Under the pieces are notes generated by a model that worked only from the letters and a program-made list of their open reading frames with translations, made no database searches and was not told where the DNA came from. 64,000 bases of DNA from Halomarinibacterium sp034670265 (lineage in GTDB: Bacteria > Bacteroidota > Bacteroidia > Flavobacteriales > Flavobacteriaceae): contig JAXMNU010000006.1 in assembly GCA_034670265.1 (NCBI GenBank), positions 1-64,000 on the forward strand. The letters are read 5' to 3'. Positions 8,966 through 17,174 of this stretch are shown piece by piece (positions within the stretch are counted from its first letter, which is position 1; each line of letters opens with the position of its first letter). Made by a program: the position numbers and the translations under genes.

Positions 8966-9535
8966 ATGAAAACAACTTCCCGAAAAGCTGAAATAATAGC
9001 CGAAGCCTCACAGCTATTCAAAGAAAAGGGCTACAGTGCTGTGACTGTGAGAGATATTGCCCAAGCTATGGGAATAAAGGCGGCGAGTTTGTACAATCAT
9101 ATTGAAAGCAAGCAGGAAATACTTTCGGTGCTAATTTTAGATTTAGCCAAAGCGTTTACCACGGGAATGGAGAGGATTCAAAAATTGAAGAATTCACCCC
9201 TTCAAAAAATCGAAAAATTAATTGAATTACATATTGACATAACTGTAAATCAATCGGAGGCATTGGCAGCTTTAAATAACGATTGGATGCATATGTCAGA
9301 AGGAGATGTTTTAGATTTTGTTGCCATGCGAGAAACCTATGAGGAAAACTTCCGAAATATTATAAAAGATGGGATTGCATTAGGACAAATTCAACCAAGA
9401 CACCCCGAGGTAATTTTATTTTCCATTCTTTCTACGTTACGAACACTTTATTTGTGGTATCAAAAGCGAGGAAAGTTGGATGTCAACGTCTTGAAAAGAG
9501 ATATGGTGGCGGTTTTGCTACGCGGAATTGTTTAG
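8966..9535 (+). CDS. TetR/AcrR-family regulator, probable repressor of the paa operon
   Basis: 189 residues. The N-terminal ~50 residues are a TetR helix-turn-helix: AEIIAEASQLFKEKGY, then VTVRDIAQAMGIKAASLYNHIESKQEIL. The C-terminal ~130 residues are an all-helical ligand and dimerisation domain. The gene directly precedes paaE on the same strand, and the 60-base gap holds a palindromic operator over a promoter. By analogy with TetR-type PaaR proteins it should sense phenylacetyl-CoA or a later CoA intermediate and release the operator. That ligand is inference. Confidence 0.85.
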   Translation: MKTTSRKAEIIAEASQLFKEKGYSAVTVRDIAQAMGIKAASLYNHIESKQEILSVLILDLAKAFTTGMERIQKLKNSPLQKIEKLIELHIDITVNQSEALAALNNDWMHMSEGDVLDFVAMRETYEENFRNIIKDGIALGQIQPRHPEVILFSILSTLRTLYLWYQKRGKLDVNVLKRDMVAVLLRGIV

Positions 9536-9546
9536 AAAGTTTTAAC

Positions 9547-9577
9547 TTGGAAATCAAACTAACAAACGTTAGTTTTG
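9547..9577 (+). promoter_or_regulatory. paaE promoter with overlapping TetR-type palindromic operator
   Basis: A perfect inverted repeat, AAACTAACAAACGTTAGTTT at 9556-9575 (8-bp arms, 4-base spacer), lies between and over promoter elements of Bacteroidota type: TTG at 9547-9549 and TAGTTTTG at 9570-9577, 20 bases apart. The paaE ATG is 18 bases further on. A protein bound to the palindrome would block the -7 element, as expected of a repressor encoded just upstream. Confidence 0.7.
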
Positions 9578-9595
9578 TATACTTAATTTTAGAAA

Positions 9596-10669
9596 ATGGC
9601 GACATTTCATAAAATACCAATATCTGAAGTTTATAAAGAAACAAAGGATACTACCGTGCTTGGTTTTGATATTCCTGAATCTTTAGCAGATGAATTTTCT
9701 TTTCAGCAAGGGCAACACCTTACATTAAAGGCGATGATAGATGGAGAGGATGTACGTCGTTCGTACAGCCTTTGTACCAGTCCCTTAGAAGGAAAATGGC
9801 GAGTGGCAGTGAAGCAGATTCCGGGAGGTGTGTTTTCAACCTTTGTAAATGAGACGCTTAAAAAAGGCGATATGCTTGAAGTCATGGCACCCAGTGGCCA
9901 ATTTGGTGTGAAATCACAACCCAATGCTTCAAAAAACTATCTTTTTTTTGCCGCAGGAAGTGGAATAACTCCCATTTTGTCGATGATTAAAACACATTTG
10001 GCAGCGGAGCCTCATGCTACCTGCAAGCTTTTTTATGTAAACCGAACCGCAAAAACTATTATCTTTAAGGAAGCGTTGGAACAGCTTCGGAATCAATATT
10101 TTGGAAGATTAGAAATTTATTATTTTTTAACTAAGGAACAACGGGATATAGCCCTTTTTAATGGGCGTTTCGATGATGAAAAAATGAAGGTTTTAACCAA
10201 AACATTCATTGATATTCCAGATACAAGTGAAGTTTTTCTTTGCGGTCCCGAAGAAATGGTAAACTATGTGAGTAATTATTTAGTTAATGCTGGATTGCCA
10301 AAGGAATTAGTTCATTTTGAATTGTTTGTCACAGGGCTTTCCGAAGAAGATATCAAAAGAGCTGAGCGATTGGCGCAACAAAAAGTAGAAGGAGTAGAAG
10401 TGACCATTGTGGATGGAGGAAAGGAATTTCATTTCACCATGACCAGTGATTATGATAATTTATTGGACGCAGCTTTAGGCGCAGGAGCCGATTTACCCTT
10501 TGCCTGTAAAGGCGGGGTGTGTAGCACCTGTAAATGTAAAGTGCTAGAAGGCAATGTAGAAATGAAAGTGAATTATGCCCTAGAAGAAGATGAATTAAGA
10601 CAGGATTTAGTGCTGAGTTGTCAATCGGTGCCACTTTCTGAAAAAGTAAAAATAGATTTCGACGTTTAA
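9596..10669 (+). CDS. paaE: 1,2-phenylacetyl-CoA epoxidase, reductase subunit PaaE
   Basis: 357 residues, the size of E. coli PaaE. Order of domains: FAD-binding barrel (about 1-105, with RRSYSLC), NAD(P)-binding Rossmann domain (about 110-235, with FFAAGSGITPI and CGPEEM), and a plant-type 2Fe-2S ferredoxin domain (about 265-357) with ligands Cys304, Cys309, Cys312 and Cys342. It passes electrons from NADPH to the di-iron PaaA subunit. It is the first gene of the operon here, ahead of paaA, unlike the E. coli order ABCDE. Confidence 0.95.
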   Translation: MATFHKIPISEVYKETKDTTVLGFDIPESLADEFSFQQGQHLTLKAMIDGEDVRRSYSLCTSPLEGKWRVAVKQIPGGVFSTFVNETLKKGDMLEVMAPSGQFGVKSQPNASKNYLFFAAGSGITPILSMIKTHLAAEPHATCKLFYVNRTAKTIIFKEALEQLRNQYFGRLEIYYFLTKEQRDIALFNGRFDDEKMKVLTKTFIDIPDTSEVFLCGPEEMVNYVSNYLVNAGLPKELVHFELFVTGLSEEDIKRAERLAQQKVEGVEVTIVDGGKEFHFTMTSDYDNLLDAALGAGADLPFACKGGVCSTCKCKVLEGNVEMKVNYALEEDELRQDLVLSCQSVPLSEKVKIDFDV

Positions 10670-10680
10670 AAGAAGAGATT

Positions 10681-11637
10681 ATGAGTGATAAAGAAATAAA
10701 AAACCTAGAAGAAATTTTTGAAGCCCGCATAGAGCGTGACGAAAAAATTGAACCTAAAGACTGGATGCCAGAGAAGTATCGCCAGACACATATTCGGCAG
10801 ATTTCTCAACATGCACATTCCGAAATTGTGGGGATGCTTCCAGAAGGAAACTGGATCACGCGTGCACCTTCTTTAAGACGTAAAGCTGCTTTGTTAGCAA
10901 AAGTGCAGGATGAAGCGGGTCACGGATTGTATCTGTATTCGGCTTGTGAAACTTTAGGAATTTCCCGAGATGAATTGTATGATCAATTGCATTCTGGAAA
11001 AGCGAAGTACTCTTCCATTTTTAACTATCCTACGATTACTTGGGCAGATATTGGTGCCATTGGCTGGCTCGTGGATGGTGCTGCTATTATAAATCAAGTG
11101 CCACTTTGTAATACTTCTTTTGGACCGTATGCCAGAGCCATGGTGCGGGTTTGTAAAGAAGAAAGTTTTCACCAACGTCAGGGATTCGAAATTATGCTTA
11201 CACTTTGTAACGGAACTCCAGAACAAAAAGCTATGGCGCAGGATGCCTTGAATAGGTGGTGGTGGCCAAGTTTAATGATGTTAGGTCCCACGGATGCTGC
11301 TTCGGTACATACTGAGCAATCCTTAAAATGGAAGTTGAAACGTAAAACCAATGACGAATTACGTCAGCAGTTTATAGATCAAACTGTTCCACAAGCAGAT
11401 TTGCTAGGAATTACCGTTCCAGATCCCGATTTAAAATGGAATGAAGAAACAGGGCACTATGACTTTGGCGAAATTGATTGGGACGAATTTTGGCAAGTAG
11501 TAAAAGGCCATGGTCCTTGTAATAAAGAACGAATGAAAGCACGAGTGGATGCATGGGAAAATGGTGCTTGGGTGCGTGATGCAGCTATGGCATATGCAGA
11601 AAAACAACAAAGTAAAAAAGTGGCGAAAGCTAGTTAA
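10681..11637 (+). CDS. paaA: 1,2-phenylacetyl-CoA epoxidase, catalytic subunit PaaA
   Basis: 318 residues. A four-helix ferritin-like di-iron protein: the metal-binding helices include QDEAGHGLYLYSACE and EESFHQRQGFE, plus the early HAHSEIVGMLPEGNW segment that is highly conserved in PaaA. It carries out O2-dependent epoxidation of the ring of phenylacetyl-CoA in the PaaABC(E) complex. The start lies 11 bases after paaE. Confidence 0.95.
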   Translation: MSDKEIKNLEEIFEARIERDEKIEPKDWMPEKYRQTHIRQISQHAHSEIVGMLPEGNWITRAPSLRRKAALLAKVQDEAGHGLYLYSACETLGISRDELYDQLHSGKAKYSSIFNYPTITWADIGAIGWLVDGAAIINQVPLCNTSFGPYARAMVRVCKEESFHQRQGFEIMLTLCNGTPEQKAMAQDALNRWWWPSLMMLGPTDAASVHTEQSLKWKLKRKTNDELRQQFIDQTVPQADLLGITVPDPDLKWNEETGHYDFGEIDWDEFWQVVKGHGPCNKERMKARVDAWENGAWVRDAAMAYAEKQQSKKVAKAS

Positions 11638-11650
11638 AAGGTATAAATCG

Positions 11651-11935
11651 ATGAAAAAAAATTGGCCCCTTTGGGAAGTATTTGTACGAAGTAAAAACGG
11701 ATTGGAACATCGTCATTTTGGAAGCTTACATGCTGCCGATGCTGAAATGGCTTTGGAAAACGCCCGCGATGTATATACGCGTCGTAATGAAGGCGTAAGT
11801 ATATGGGTGGTGGAAAGTAAATATATTACTGCATCTAACCCAGCAGATAATGGTGAATTATTTGAGCCTGCAAAAGATAAGGTCTATCGCCATCCAACCT
11901 TTTACAATTTACCTGATGAAGTAAAACATATGTAA
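11651..11935 (+). CDS. paaB: 1,2-phenylacetyl-CoA epoxidase, subunit PaaB
   Basis: 94 residues from the ATG at 11651. The open frame reaches back into paaA, but the KKNWPLWEVFVRSKNG beginning is the family N-terminus and gives the usual length of about 95. The LEHRHFGSLHAADAEMALENARD segment is typical of PaaB. It is a small structural subunit needed for assembly of the PaaABCE complex. Its stop overlaps the paaC start in TAATG, giving translational coupling. Confidence 0.93.
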   Translation: MKKNWPLWEVFVRSKNGLEHRHFGSLHAADAEMALENARDVYTRRNEGVSIWVVESKYITASNPADNGELFEPAKDKVYRHPTFYNLPDEVKHM

Positions 11936-12690
11936 TGGACAAAAACAGTTTATACAACTACATTTTAGGCATTGCAGATAATAATTTAATATTAGGTCAG
12001 CGGTTAGGTGAACTTTGTGGTCACGGTCCCAATTTAGAAACCGATATTGCCTTAACCAACATAGCTTTAGATTTGTTTGGACAAACCCGAAGCTATTATC
12101 AATATGCTGCAAAACTTTCAGAAATTTATAATACGGAAGACGATGTCGCCTATTTGAGAAAAGAGCGTGAATATAAAAATGTACTTCTTGTAGAACAACC
12201 AAATACGCATTTTGGGTTTGTCATTGCGCGTCAATATCTATTTGATGTATTCAATTATTTATTTGTTGAAAAACTTCAGAATAGCAATGATGAAACGTTT
12301 TCGGCAATTGCAAAAAAAGCCATAAAAGAAGTGAGCTACCATAAACGCTTTTCTGGTGATTGGGTAAAACGATTAGGCGATGGTACTGAAGAAAGCAATC
12401 AAAAAATGCAGGAGGCAATTGATAGTTTATGGCAATACACTAATGAATTGTTTGAAATGACTGAAGCTGATAATGTAGCTATAAAAGAAGGTGTTGGTGT
12501 CAATCTTTCAGAAGTAAAGGAAGACTATTACAAAGAAGTTTCAGAATTGTTAAATGAAGCAACACTTGCCATTCCTGAAAATACATACTTTCAAAAAGGA
12601 GGAAAACAAGGGATTCATACAGAGCATATGGGGTATCTTTTAGCAGACCTCCAATATATGCAACGTACCTATCCTAATATGACTTGGTAA
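11935..12690 (+). CDS. paaC: 1,2-phenylacetyl-CoA epoxidase, structural subunit PaaC
   Basis: 251 residues, the usual size. PaaC is a ferritin-like paralogue of PaaA that has largely lost the metal site and pairs with it. LGQRLGELCGHGPNLETDIALTNIALDLFGQ near the start and VSYHKRFSGDWVKRLGDGT in the middle are family hallmarks. The ATG overlaps the paaB stop by one base. Confidence 0.94.
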   Translation: MDKNSLYNYILGIADNNLILGQRLGELCGHGPNLETDIALTNIALDLFGQTRSYYQYAAKLSEIYNTEDDVAYLRKEREYKNVLLVEQPNTHFGFVIARQYLFDVFNYLFVEKLQNSNDETFSAIAKKAIKEVSYHKRFSGDWVKRLGDGTEESNQKMQEAIDSLWQYTNELFEMTEADNVAIKEGVGVNLSEVKEDYYKEVSELLNEATLAIPENTYFQKGGKQGIHTEHMGYLLADLQYMQRTYPNMTW

Positions 12691-12697
12691 TTAATTC

Positions 12698-12734
12698 CTA
12701 TTCCCCTTTGAAGGGGGTTAGGGGGATGTTATTA
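12698..12734 (+). repeat. Interspersed hairpin repeat, copy 1 (paaC-paaD gap)
   Basis: The core CCCCTTTGAAGGGGG is followed by TTAGGGGGATGT. The same 33-base block recurs at 21031-21067 with only one C of difference, in the same strand and again just upstream of a paa start codon. The core folds into a tight CCCCTT/AAGGGG hairpin, and the trailing AGGGGGA resembles a ribosome binding site 12 bases before the paaD ATG. Probably a genome-wide intergenic element. Confidence 0.8.
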
Positions 12735-12737
12735 TTT

Positions 12738-13241
12738 ATGACTCTAACTAAAAATACACATATCGAAAAACACTTAATTCCAATTCTGGAAACAGTTTCC
12801 GATCCAGAAATCCCTGTGCTTACGGTTTTGGATTTAGGAGTGATTCGTGAAGCGATGGAGGAAGATGGTATAATAAAAATTAAATTGACACCTACCTATT
12901 CTGGTTGTCCAGCGATGGATGTTATTGCAGATGATTTAAGAAAGGCTTTTTCAGCCATAGGAAAAAATACCGAAGTTGAATTAGTGCTTAGCCCTGCTTG
13001 GAGTACCGATTGGATAAGCGAGGCTGGACTTCAGAAAATGGAAGAATATGGGATTGCACGTCCACTATCAGAAACAAAAGACAAAGATGCGTTACTTGGG
13101 AATGAAAAATTAGTAAAATGTCCACAATGCTCGAGTACAAATACTCATTTAGTAAGTCAGTTTGGGTCAACGGCTTGTAAAGCTTTATTTAAATGTGATG
13201 ACTGCTACGAACCGTTTGACTATTTTAAATGCTTGAAATGA
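12738..13241 (+). CDS. paaD: 1,2-phenylacetyl-CoA epoxidase-associated protein PaaD (DUF59 / MIP18 type)
   Basis: 167 residues from the ATG at 12738, close to the ~165 of E. coli PaaD. An in-frame ATG at 12726 lies inside the repeat element and is less likely. The N-terminal half is a DUF59/MIP18 domain (ETVSDPEIPVLTVLDLGVIRE, TYSGCPAMD), known from iron-sulfur maturation. The C-terminal ~45 residues hold two CxxC pairs (KCPQC, KCDDC) for zinc or iron. It is thought to help load the metal centres of the epoxidase. Confidence 0.92.
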   Translation: MTLTKNTHIEKHLIPILETVSDPEIPVLTVLDLGVIREAMEEDGIIKIKLTPTYSGCPAMDVIADDLRKAFSAIGKNTEVELVLSPAWSTDWISEAGLQKMEEYGIARPLSETKDKDALLGNEKLVKCPQCSSTNTHLVSQFGSTACKALFKCDDCYEPFDYFKCLK

Positions 13242-13600
13242 TGTTAGGACTTAGAACCACAATATATAAAGTGCCTAATTTAGAAGAAGCCAAAGAGTGG
13301 TACTCAAAAGCTTTTAAAACAAAGCCGTATTTCGATGAACCTTTTTATGTAGGCTTCAATATTCAAGGATATGAATTGGGGCTTTTACCAGATGAGGGTG
13401 CAACCCAAAAAGGAGAAAATGTCTTATCTTATTGGGGTGTGGAAGACATTCAAAAAACGTATAATCATTTAATAGAATTAGGAGCTACAACACATGAGGA
13501 GCCTACAAATGTTGGGGGAGAATTAATGGTGGCTACCTTGAAAGACCCATGGGGAAATATCATCGGAATTATTTATAATCCACATTTCAAATTACCTTAA
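13238..13600 (+). CDS. VOC (glyoxalase/bleomycin-resistance) family protein in the paa operon
   Basis: About 120 residues. Possible ATGs are at 13229, 13238 and 13241; 13238 forms an ATGA overlap with the paaD stop and is preferred. One vicinal-oxygen-chelate module pair is visible: YKVPNLEEAKEWYSKAF at the start and LKDPWGNIIGIIYNP at the end. The family includes glyoxalases, epimerases and dioxygenases, and usually needs two such modules per metal site, so a dimer is likely. It is not part of the E. coli paa set; a role in detoxifying a reactive intermediate is speculation. Confidence 0.75.
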   Translation: MMLGLRTTIYKVPNLEEAKEWYSKAFKTKPYFDEPFYVGFNIQGYELGLLPDEGATQKGENVLSYWGVEDIQKTYNHLIELGATTHEEPTNVGGELMVATLKDPWGNIIGIIYNPHFKLP

Positions 13601-13604
13601 AAAT

Positions 13605-14384
13605 ATGACTTCGATAGAATCGAAAATAGAAAATAATATTGCTTGGCTTCGACTCAATAGACCCGAAGTTTTTAATAGTTTTAACCGTGAAATGGCGTTG
13701 AAATTACAAGCCGAATTGGATGCTTGTGAAGCAAACCCAGAAGTAAGAGCGATCGTCATTATAGGAAACGGAAAAGCCTTCTGTGCCGGACAAGATTTGA
13801 AGGAAGTGACTTCACCTGAACTTAATCCAGGCTTCAAAAAAATATTGGAAGAACATTACAATCCTATTGTGTCTCGAATTCGAAAGATTGAAAAACCCAT
13901 TATTGCTGCAGTAAATGGAGTAGCTGCGGGTGCAGGGGCAAATATTGCCTTGGCTTGTGATATAGTGATTGCTTCAGAATATGCTAGTTTTATTCAGGCG
14001 TTTAGTAAAATTGGATTGATTCCCGATAGTGGCGGAACTTTCTTTTTACCACGTTTGATTGGTTTTCAGAAAGCATCGGCATTAATGATGTTAGGCGATA
14101 AAGTTTCGGCAGCAGATGCGGAAAGATTGGGGATGGTTTATAAAGTCATTCCTTTGGAAATTTTTGAAGAAGAAGTTCAGAAAATAGCGGGGACACTTTC
14201 AAAAATGCCAACAAAAGCATTAGGAATGACAAAACGATTGCTCAATGAATCAATGACAAATACTTTGGAAAAGCAATTGGATATGGAAGGGAAATTACAA
14301 ATTGAAGCTGCCCAAAGTGAGGATTATGCAGAAGGCGTTGCAGCTTTCGTAGAAAAAAGAAAACCTAATTTTAAAGGAAACTAA
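13605..14384 (+). CDS. paaG: Ring-1,2-epoxyphenylacetyl-CoA isomerase PaaG (enoyl-CoA hydratase family)
   Basis: 259 residues of the crotonase fold. FCAGQDLKE supplies the first oxyanion-hole strand and VNGVAAGAGANIALACD the second; SKIGLIPDSGGTFFLPRLIG matches PaaG, including its catalytic Asp region. The expected reaction converts the ring epoxide to the oxepin form. The gene starts four bases after the VOC gene and overlaps paaH by one base. Confidence 0.9.
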   Translation: MTSIESKIENNIAWLRLNRPEVFNSFNREMALKLQAELDACEANPEVRAIVIIGNGKAFCAGQDLKEVTSPELNPGFKKILEEHYNPIVSRIRKIEKPIIAAVNGVAAGAGANIALACDIVIASEYASFIQAFSKIGLIPDSGGTFFLPRLIGFQKASALMMLGDKVSAADAERLGMVYKVIPLEIFEEEVQKIAGTLSKMPTKALGMTKRLLNESMTNTLEKQLDMEGKLQIEAAQSEDYAEGVAAFVEKRKPNFKGN

Positions 14385-15550
14385 TGATAAAGCGAATAGG
14401 AGTTATAGGAGCAGGGACGATGGGGTCTGGGATAGCACAAGTGGCTTCAACGGCAAGTTGTATTGTTAAAATTTTTGATTTAAATCAAGAAGCCCTTGAT
14501 AAAGCAGAAGCATCCCTTGAAAAAATATTGGCTCGATTGGTTGAGAAAGGAAAGATAGATAGCATCGAGAAAAATAGTATTCAGAATAATATTCGCTATG
14601 TAAATTCTTTAAAGGAATTAGCAGATTCTCAACTGGTCATTGAAGCTATTGTTGAAAATCTCGAAATAAAACAAAAAGTATTTAAAGAATTGGAAGGCTA
14701 CGTTTCAAGCGAATGTATTTTGGCAACTAACACCTCTTCATTGTCTGTGGCGTCAATTGCATCGGCATTGGAAAATTCAGAACGATGTGTTGGAATACAT
14801 TTTTTTAACCCCGCACCTTTAATGAAGTTGGTTGAGGTTGTCCCAGCGATTCAAACCTCAAATGAAGTTTTAAATAGCGCTTCAGAAACTATTAAAAGTT
14901 GGGGAAAAACAGTGGCTGTAGCAAAAGATACACCAGGTTTTATTGTCAATCGGGTGGCGCGTCCATTCTATGGAGAAGCATTGCGCATTTATGAAGAAGG
15001 AATTGCTTCTTTTTCTGAAATTGATTCAGCAATGAAAAAAATAGGAGGGTTTAGAATGGGTCCTTTCGAATTAATGGATTTTATTGGAAATGACGTAAAT
15101 TATACCGTTACCGAAAGTGTTTTTGCTGCATTTTATTATGACCCACGTTATAAACCTTCGTTTACCCAAAAAAGATACAGTGAAGCAGGATGGTTGGGAA
15201 GAAAATCTGGGAAAGGATATTATGATTATTCGGAAGATGGTAAAATAAGGATTAGTCACCCTGAGCTTGTCGAAGGGCAATCGGAAACTATTTTCGATCG
15301 CATTTTAGCAATGCTTATCAACGAAGCTGCCGATGCTCTTTTTTGGAATATCGCTTCAGCTAAAGATATTGATAATGCTATGACAAAAGGAGTAAATTAT
15401 CCTAAAGGATTATTGGCTTGGGCAGATGAAAAAGGAATTGATTGGTGTGTTCAGCAAATGGATGTTCTTTATGATACCTATCGAGAAGATCGTTATCGAT
15501 GTTCACCCTTATTGCGGAAGATGAATTTAGAAAGTAAAACCTTTTTTTAA
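14384..15550 (+). CDS. paaH: 3-hydroxyacyl-CoA dehydrogenase PaaH, with an internal repeat-derived stretch
   Basis: 388 residues. N-terminal Rossmann domain with GVIGAGTMGSGIA at about 5-17; HFFNPAPLMKLVEVV holds the catalytic His; the C-terminal domain includes INRVARPFYGEAL-type and MGPFELMDFIG segments. It oxidises 3-hydroxyadipyl-CoA to 3-oxoadipyl-CoA with NAD+. Residues about 290-298 (SHPELVEGQ) are encoded by a copy of a common palindromic repeat read in frame, at a poorly conserved linker between YYDYSEDG and IFDRILAMLINEA, so function is probably kept. The next gene begins one base after the stop. Confidence 0.92.
   Translation: MIKRIGVIGAGTMGSGIAQVASTASCIVKIFDLNQEALDKAEASLEKILARLVEKGKIDSIEKNSIQNNIRYVNSLKELADSQLVIEAIVENLEIKQKVFKELEGYVSSECILATNTSSLSVASIASALENSERCVGIHFFNPAPLMKLVEVVPAIQTSNEVLNSASETIKSWGKTVAVAKDTPGFIVNRVARPFYGEALRIYEEGIASFSEIDSAMKKIGGFRMGPFELMDFIGNDVNYTVTESVFAAFYYDPRYKPSFTQKRYSEAGWLGRKSGKGYYDYSEDGKIRISHPELVEGQSETIFDRILAMLINEAADALFWNIASAKDIDNAMTKGVNYPKGLLAWADEKGIDWCVQQMDVLYDTYREDRYRCSPLLRKMNLESKTFF
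15255..15277 (+). repeat. Palindromic repeat inserted in frame within paaH
   Basis: The sequence CACCCTGAGCTTGTCGAAGG (core, 15257-15276) is a short imperfect palindrome that I know as a widely scattered intergenic element in Flavobacteria. Here it is read in frame as SHPELVEG without shifting paaH. Length and boundaries are judged by eye. Confidence 0.7.
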
Positions 15551-15551
15551 A

Positions 15552-15959
15552 ATGAAAGGCGAAAAAATACCTTATAAAATGCTTTCACAAGATGCCTTTA
15601 GTCAATGGCTAGGCATCGAAATTTTGGAATGTGAAATAGGACGATGTAAAGTGGGAATGACCATTCGAAAAGACATGCTGAATAGCATGTATAAAGCTCA
15701 CGGAGGGATAAGCTATTCGTTAGCAGATACCGCATTTGGTTTTGCAGCAAATACCCACGGAAAGTTTGCTGTGTCTATTGAAACATCGATTAATCATATT
15801 GAAGCCTTAGAAGAAGGAGATGTTTTAGTAGCCGAAAGTGTAATTGAAAAAGTAAATAATAAACTTGGGTTTAATGTAATTGAAGTAAAAAGAGGAGATG
15901 AACTTATTGCACTGTTTAAAGGTGTAGTGTACAGAACTCAAAAAGACTGGGAAGAATAG
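15552..15959 (+). CDS. paaI: Hotdog-fold thioesterase PaaI
   Basis: 135 residues, a single hotdog domain. The signature MYKAHGGISYSLADTAFGFAA contains the conserved HGG and catalytic Asp. PaaI hydrolyses CoA thioesters that stall the pathway, such as ring-hydroxylated phenylacetyl-CoA, releasing CoA. One base after paaH and two bases before paaJ, in the tight operon. Confidence 0.92.
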   Translation: MKGEKIPYKMLSQDAFSQWLGIEILECEIGRCKVGMTIRKDMLNSMYKAHGGISYSLADTAFGFAANTHGKFAVSIETSINHIEALEEGDVLVAESVIEKVNNKLGFNVIEVKRGDELIALFKGVVYRTQKDWEE

Positions 15960-15961
15960 TT

Positions 15962-17173
15962 ATGAAAGAAGCATATATCATAGACGGAATACGAACACCT
16001 ATAGGTAGTTATCAAGGGACGTTAAGTGCTGTACGAACAGACGATTTAGCGGCCATTGTGATTGCTGAAATTGTAAAACGAAATCCAAACATCCCAAAAG
16101 AAGCTTTTGATGATGTTATCTTAGGGTGTGCCAATCAAGCAGGTGAGGATAACCGAAATGTAGCTCGTATGGCGCTGCTGCTGGCAGGACTGCCATTCAC
16201 CGTGCCCGGTGAAACAGTCAATAGACTGTGCAGCAGCGGACTCTCAGCTATCATTCATGCCAATCGTGCGATAAAAGCAGGCGATGGCGATATATTTATA
16301 GCGGGGGGTGTAGAAAATATGACACGTGGGCCGTATGTTATTGCAAAACCATCTTCAGCTTTTGGAACCGATGCTAAAATGTACGATTCCAGTTTTGGAT
16401 GGCGGTTTGTGAATCAAAAAATGCATGATTTGTATGGGACGGATGGAATGGGTAACACTGCTGAAAATCTTGTGGAGAAATACAATATCTCTCGTGAAGA
16501 TCAAGATGCCTTTGCGTATTCAAGTCAGATGAAGGCTTCAAAAGCACAACAATCTGGCCGATTAGCTAAAGAAATAGTCTCTGTAGAAATTCCGCAGCGG
16601 AAAAAAGACCCCATCATTTTTTCAAAAGATGAATTTATAAAACCAACTACTTCAAAAGAAGTGTTAGCAAAATTACGCCCTGCATTTAAAAAAGATGGAA
16701 GTGTAACTGCAGGCAATAGCTCGGGATTAAATGACGGTTCAGCAGCAACGATAATTGCTTCCGAAGACGCGGTTTCAAACTATAATTTAAAACCTATCGC
16801 TCGAATTGTAAGTTCGGCTGTGGTTGGCGTAGAACCCAGAATCATGGGAATTGGTCCTGTAGAGGCGAGTAATAAAGCCCTTGCCAAAGCAGGCTTGACG
16901 ATGGACGATATTGATATTATTGAATTAAATGAAGCCTTTGCTTCCCAAGCACTAGCTTGTATTAGGGAATGGGGATTAAAAGATGATGACCCTCGAATTA
17001 ACCCCAATGGAGGTTCCATTGCTATTGGACATCCTCTTGGGGTAACCGGAGTGCGAATTGCGTATTCCGCAGCCTTAGAATTGCGAGATCAAAATAAAAA
17101 ATATGCCTTAATTACTATGTGTGTGGGGGTTGGGCAAGGATATGCGATGATTATTGAAAATGTAAATGGGTAA
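15962..17173 (+). CDS. paaJ: 3-oxoadipyl-CoA thiolase PaaJ (PcaF-type)
   Basis: 403 residues, usual thiolase length. Nucleophile Cys90 in NRLCSSGLSA, His in GHPLGVTG, and the proton-relay Cys in CVGVGQG. The ~400-residue length with LYGTDGMGNTAENL fits the 3-oxoadipyl-CoA/3-oxo-5,6-dehydrosuberyl-CoA thiolase group. It makes acetyl-CoA plus the shortened acyl-CoA in the two thiolytic steps of the pathway. The stop overlaps a possible ATG of the SDR gene. Confidence 0.92.
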   Translation: MKEAYIIDGIRTPIGSYQGTLSAVRTDDLAAIVIAEIVKRNPNIPKEAFDDVILGCANQAGEDNRNVARMALLLAGLPFTVPGETVNRLCSSGLSAIIHANRAIKAGDGDIFIAGGVENMTRGPYVIAKPSSAFGTDAKMYDSSFGWRFVNQKMHDLYGTDGMGNTAENLVEKYNISREDQDAFAYSSQMKASKAQQSGRLAKEIVSVEIPQRKKDPIIFSKDEFIKPTTSKEVLAKLRPAFKKDGSVTAGNSSGLNDGSAATIIASEDAVSNYNLKPIARIVSSAVVGVEPRIMGIGPVEASNKALAKAGLTMDDIDIIELNEAFASQALACIREWGLKDDDPRINPNGGSIAIGHPLGVTGVRIAYSAALELRDQNKKYALITMCVGVGQGYAMIIENVNG

Positions 17174-17174
17174 G

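Noticed and set aside
12684..12737. A longer PaaD beginning at the TTG at 12684 or the ATG at 12726.
   Set aside because: These starts lie in the paaC end and in the interspersed repeat; the family length and conserved N-terminus fit 12738.
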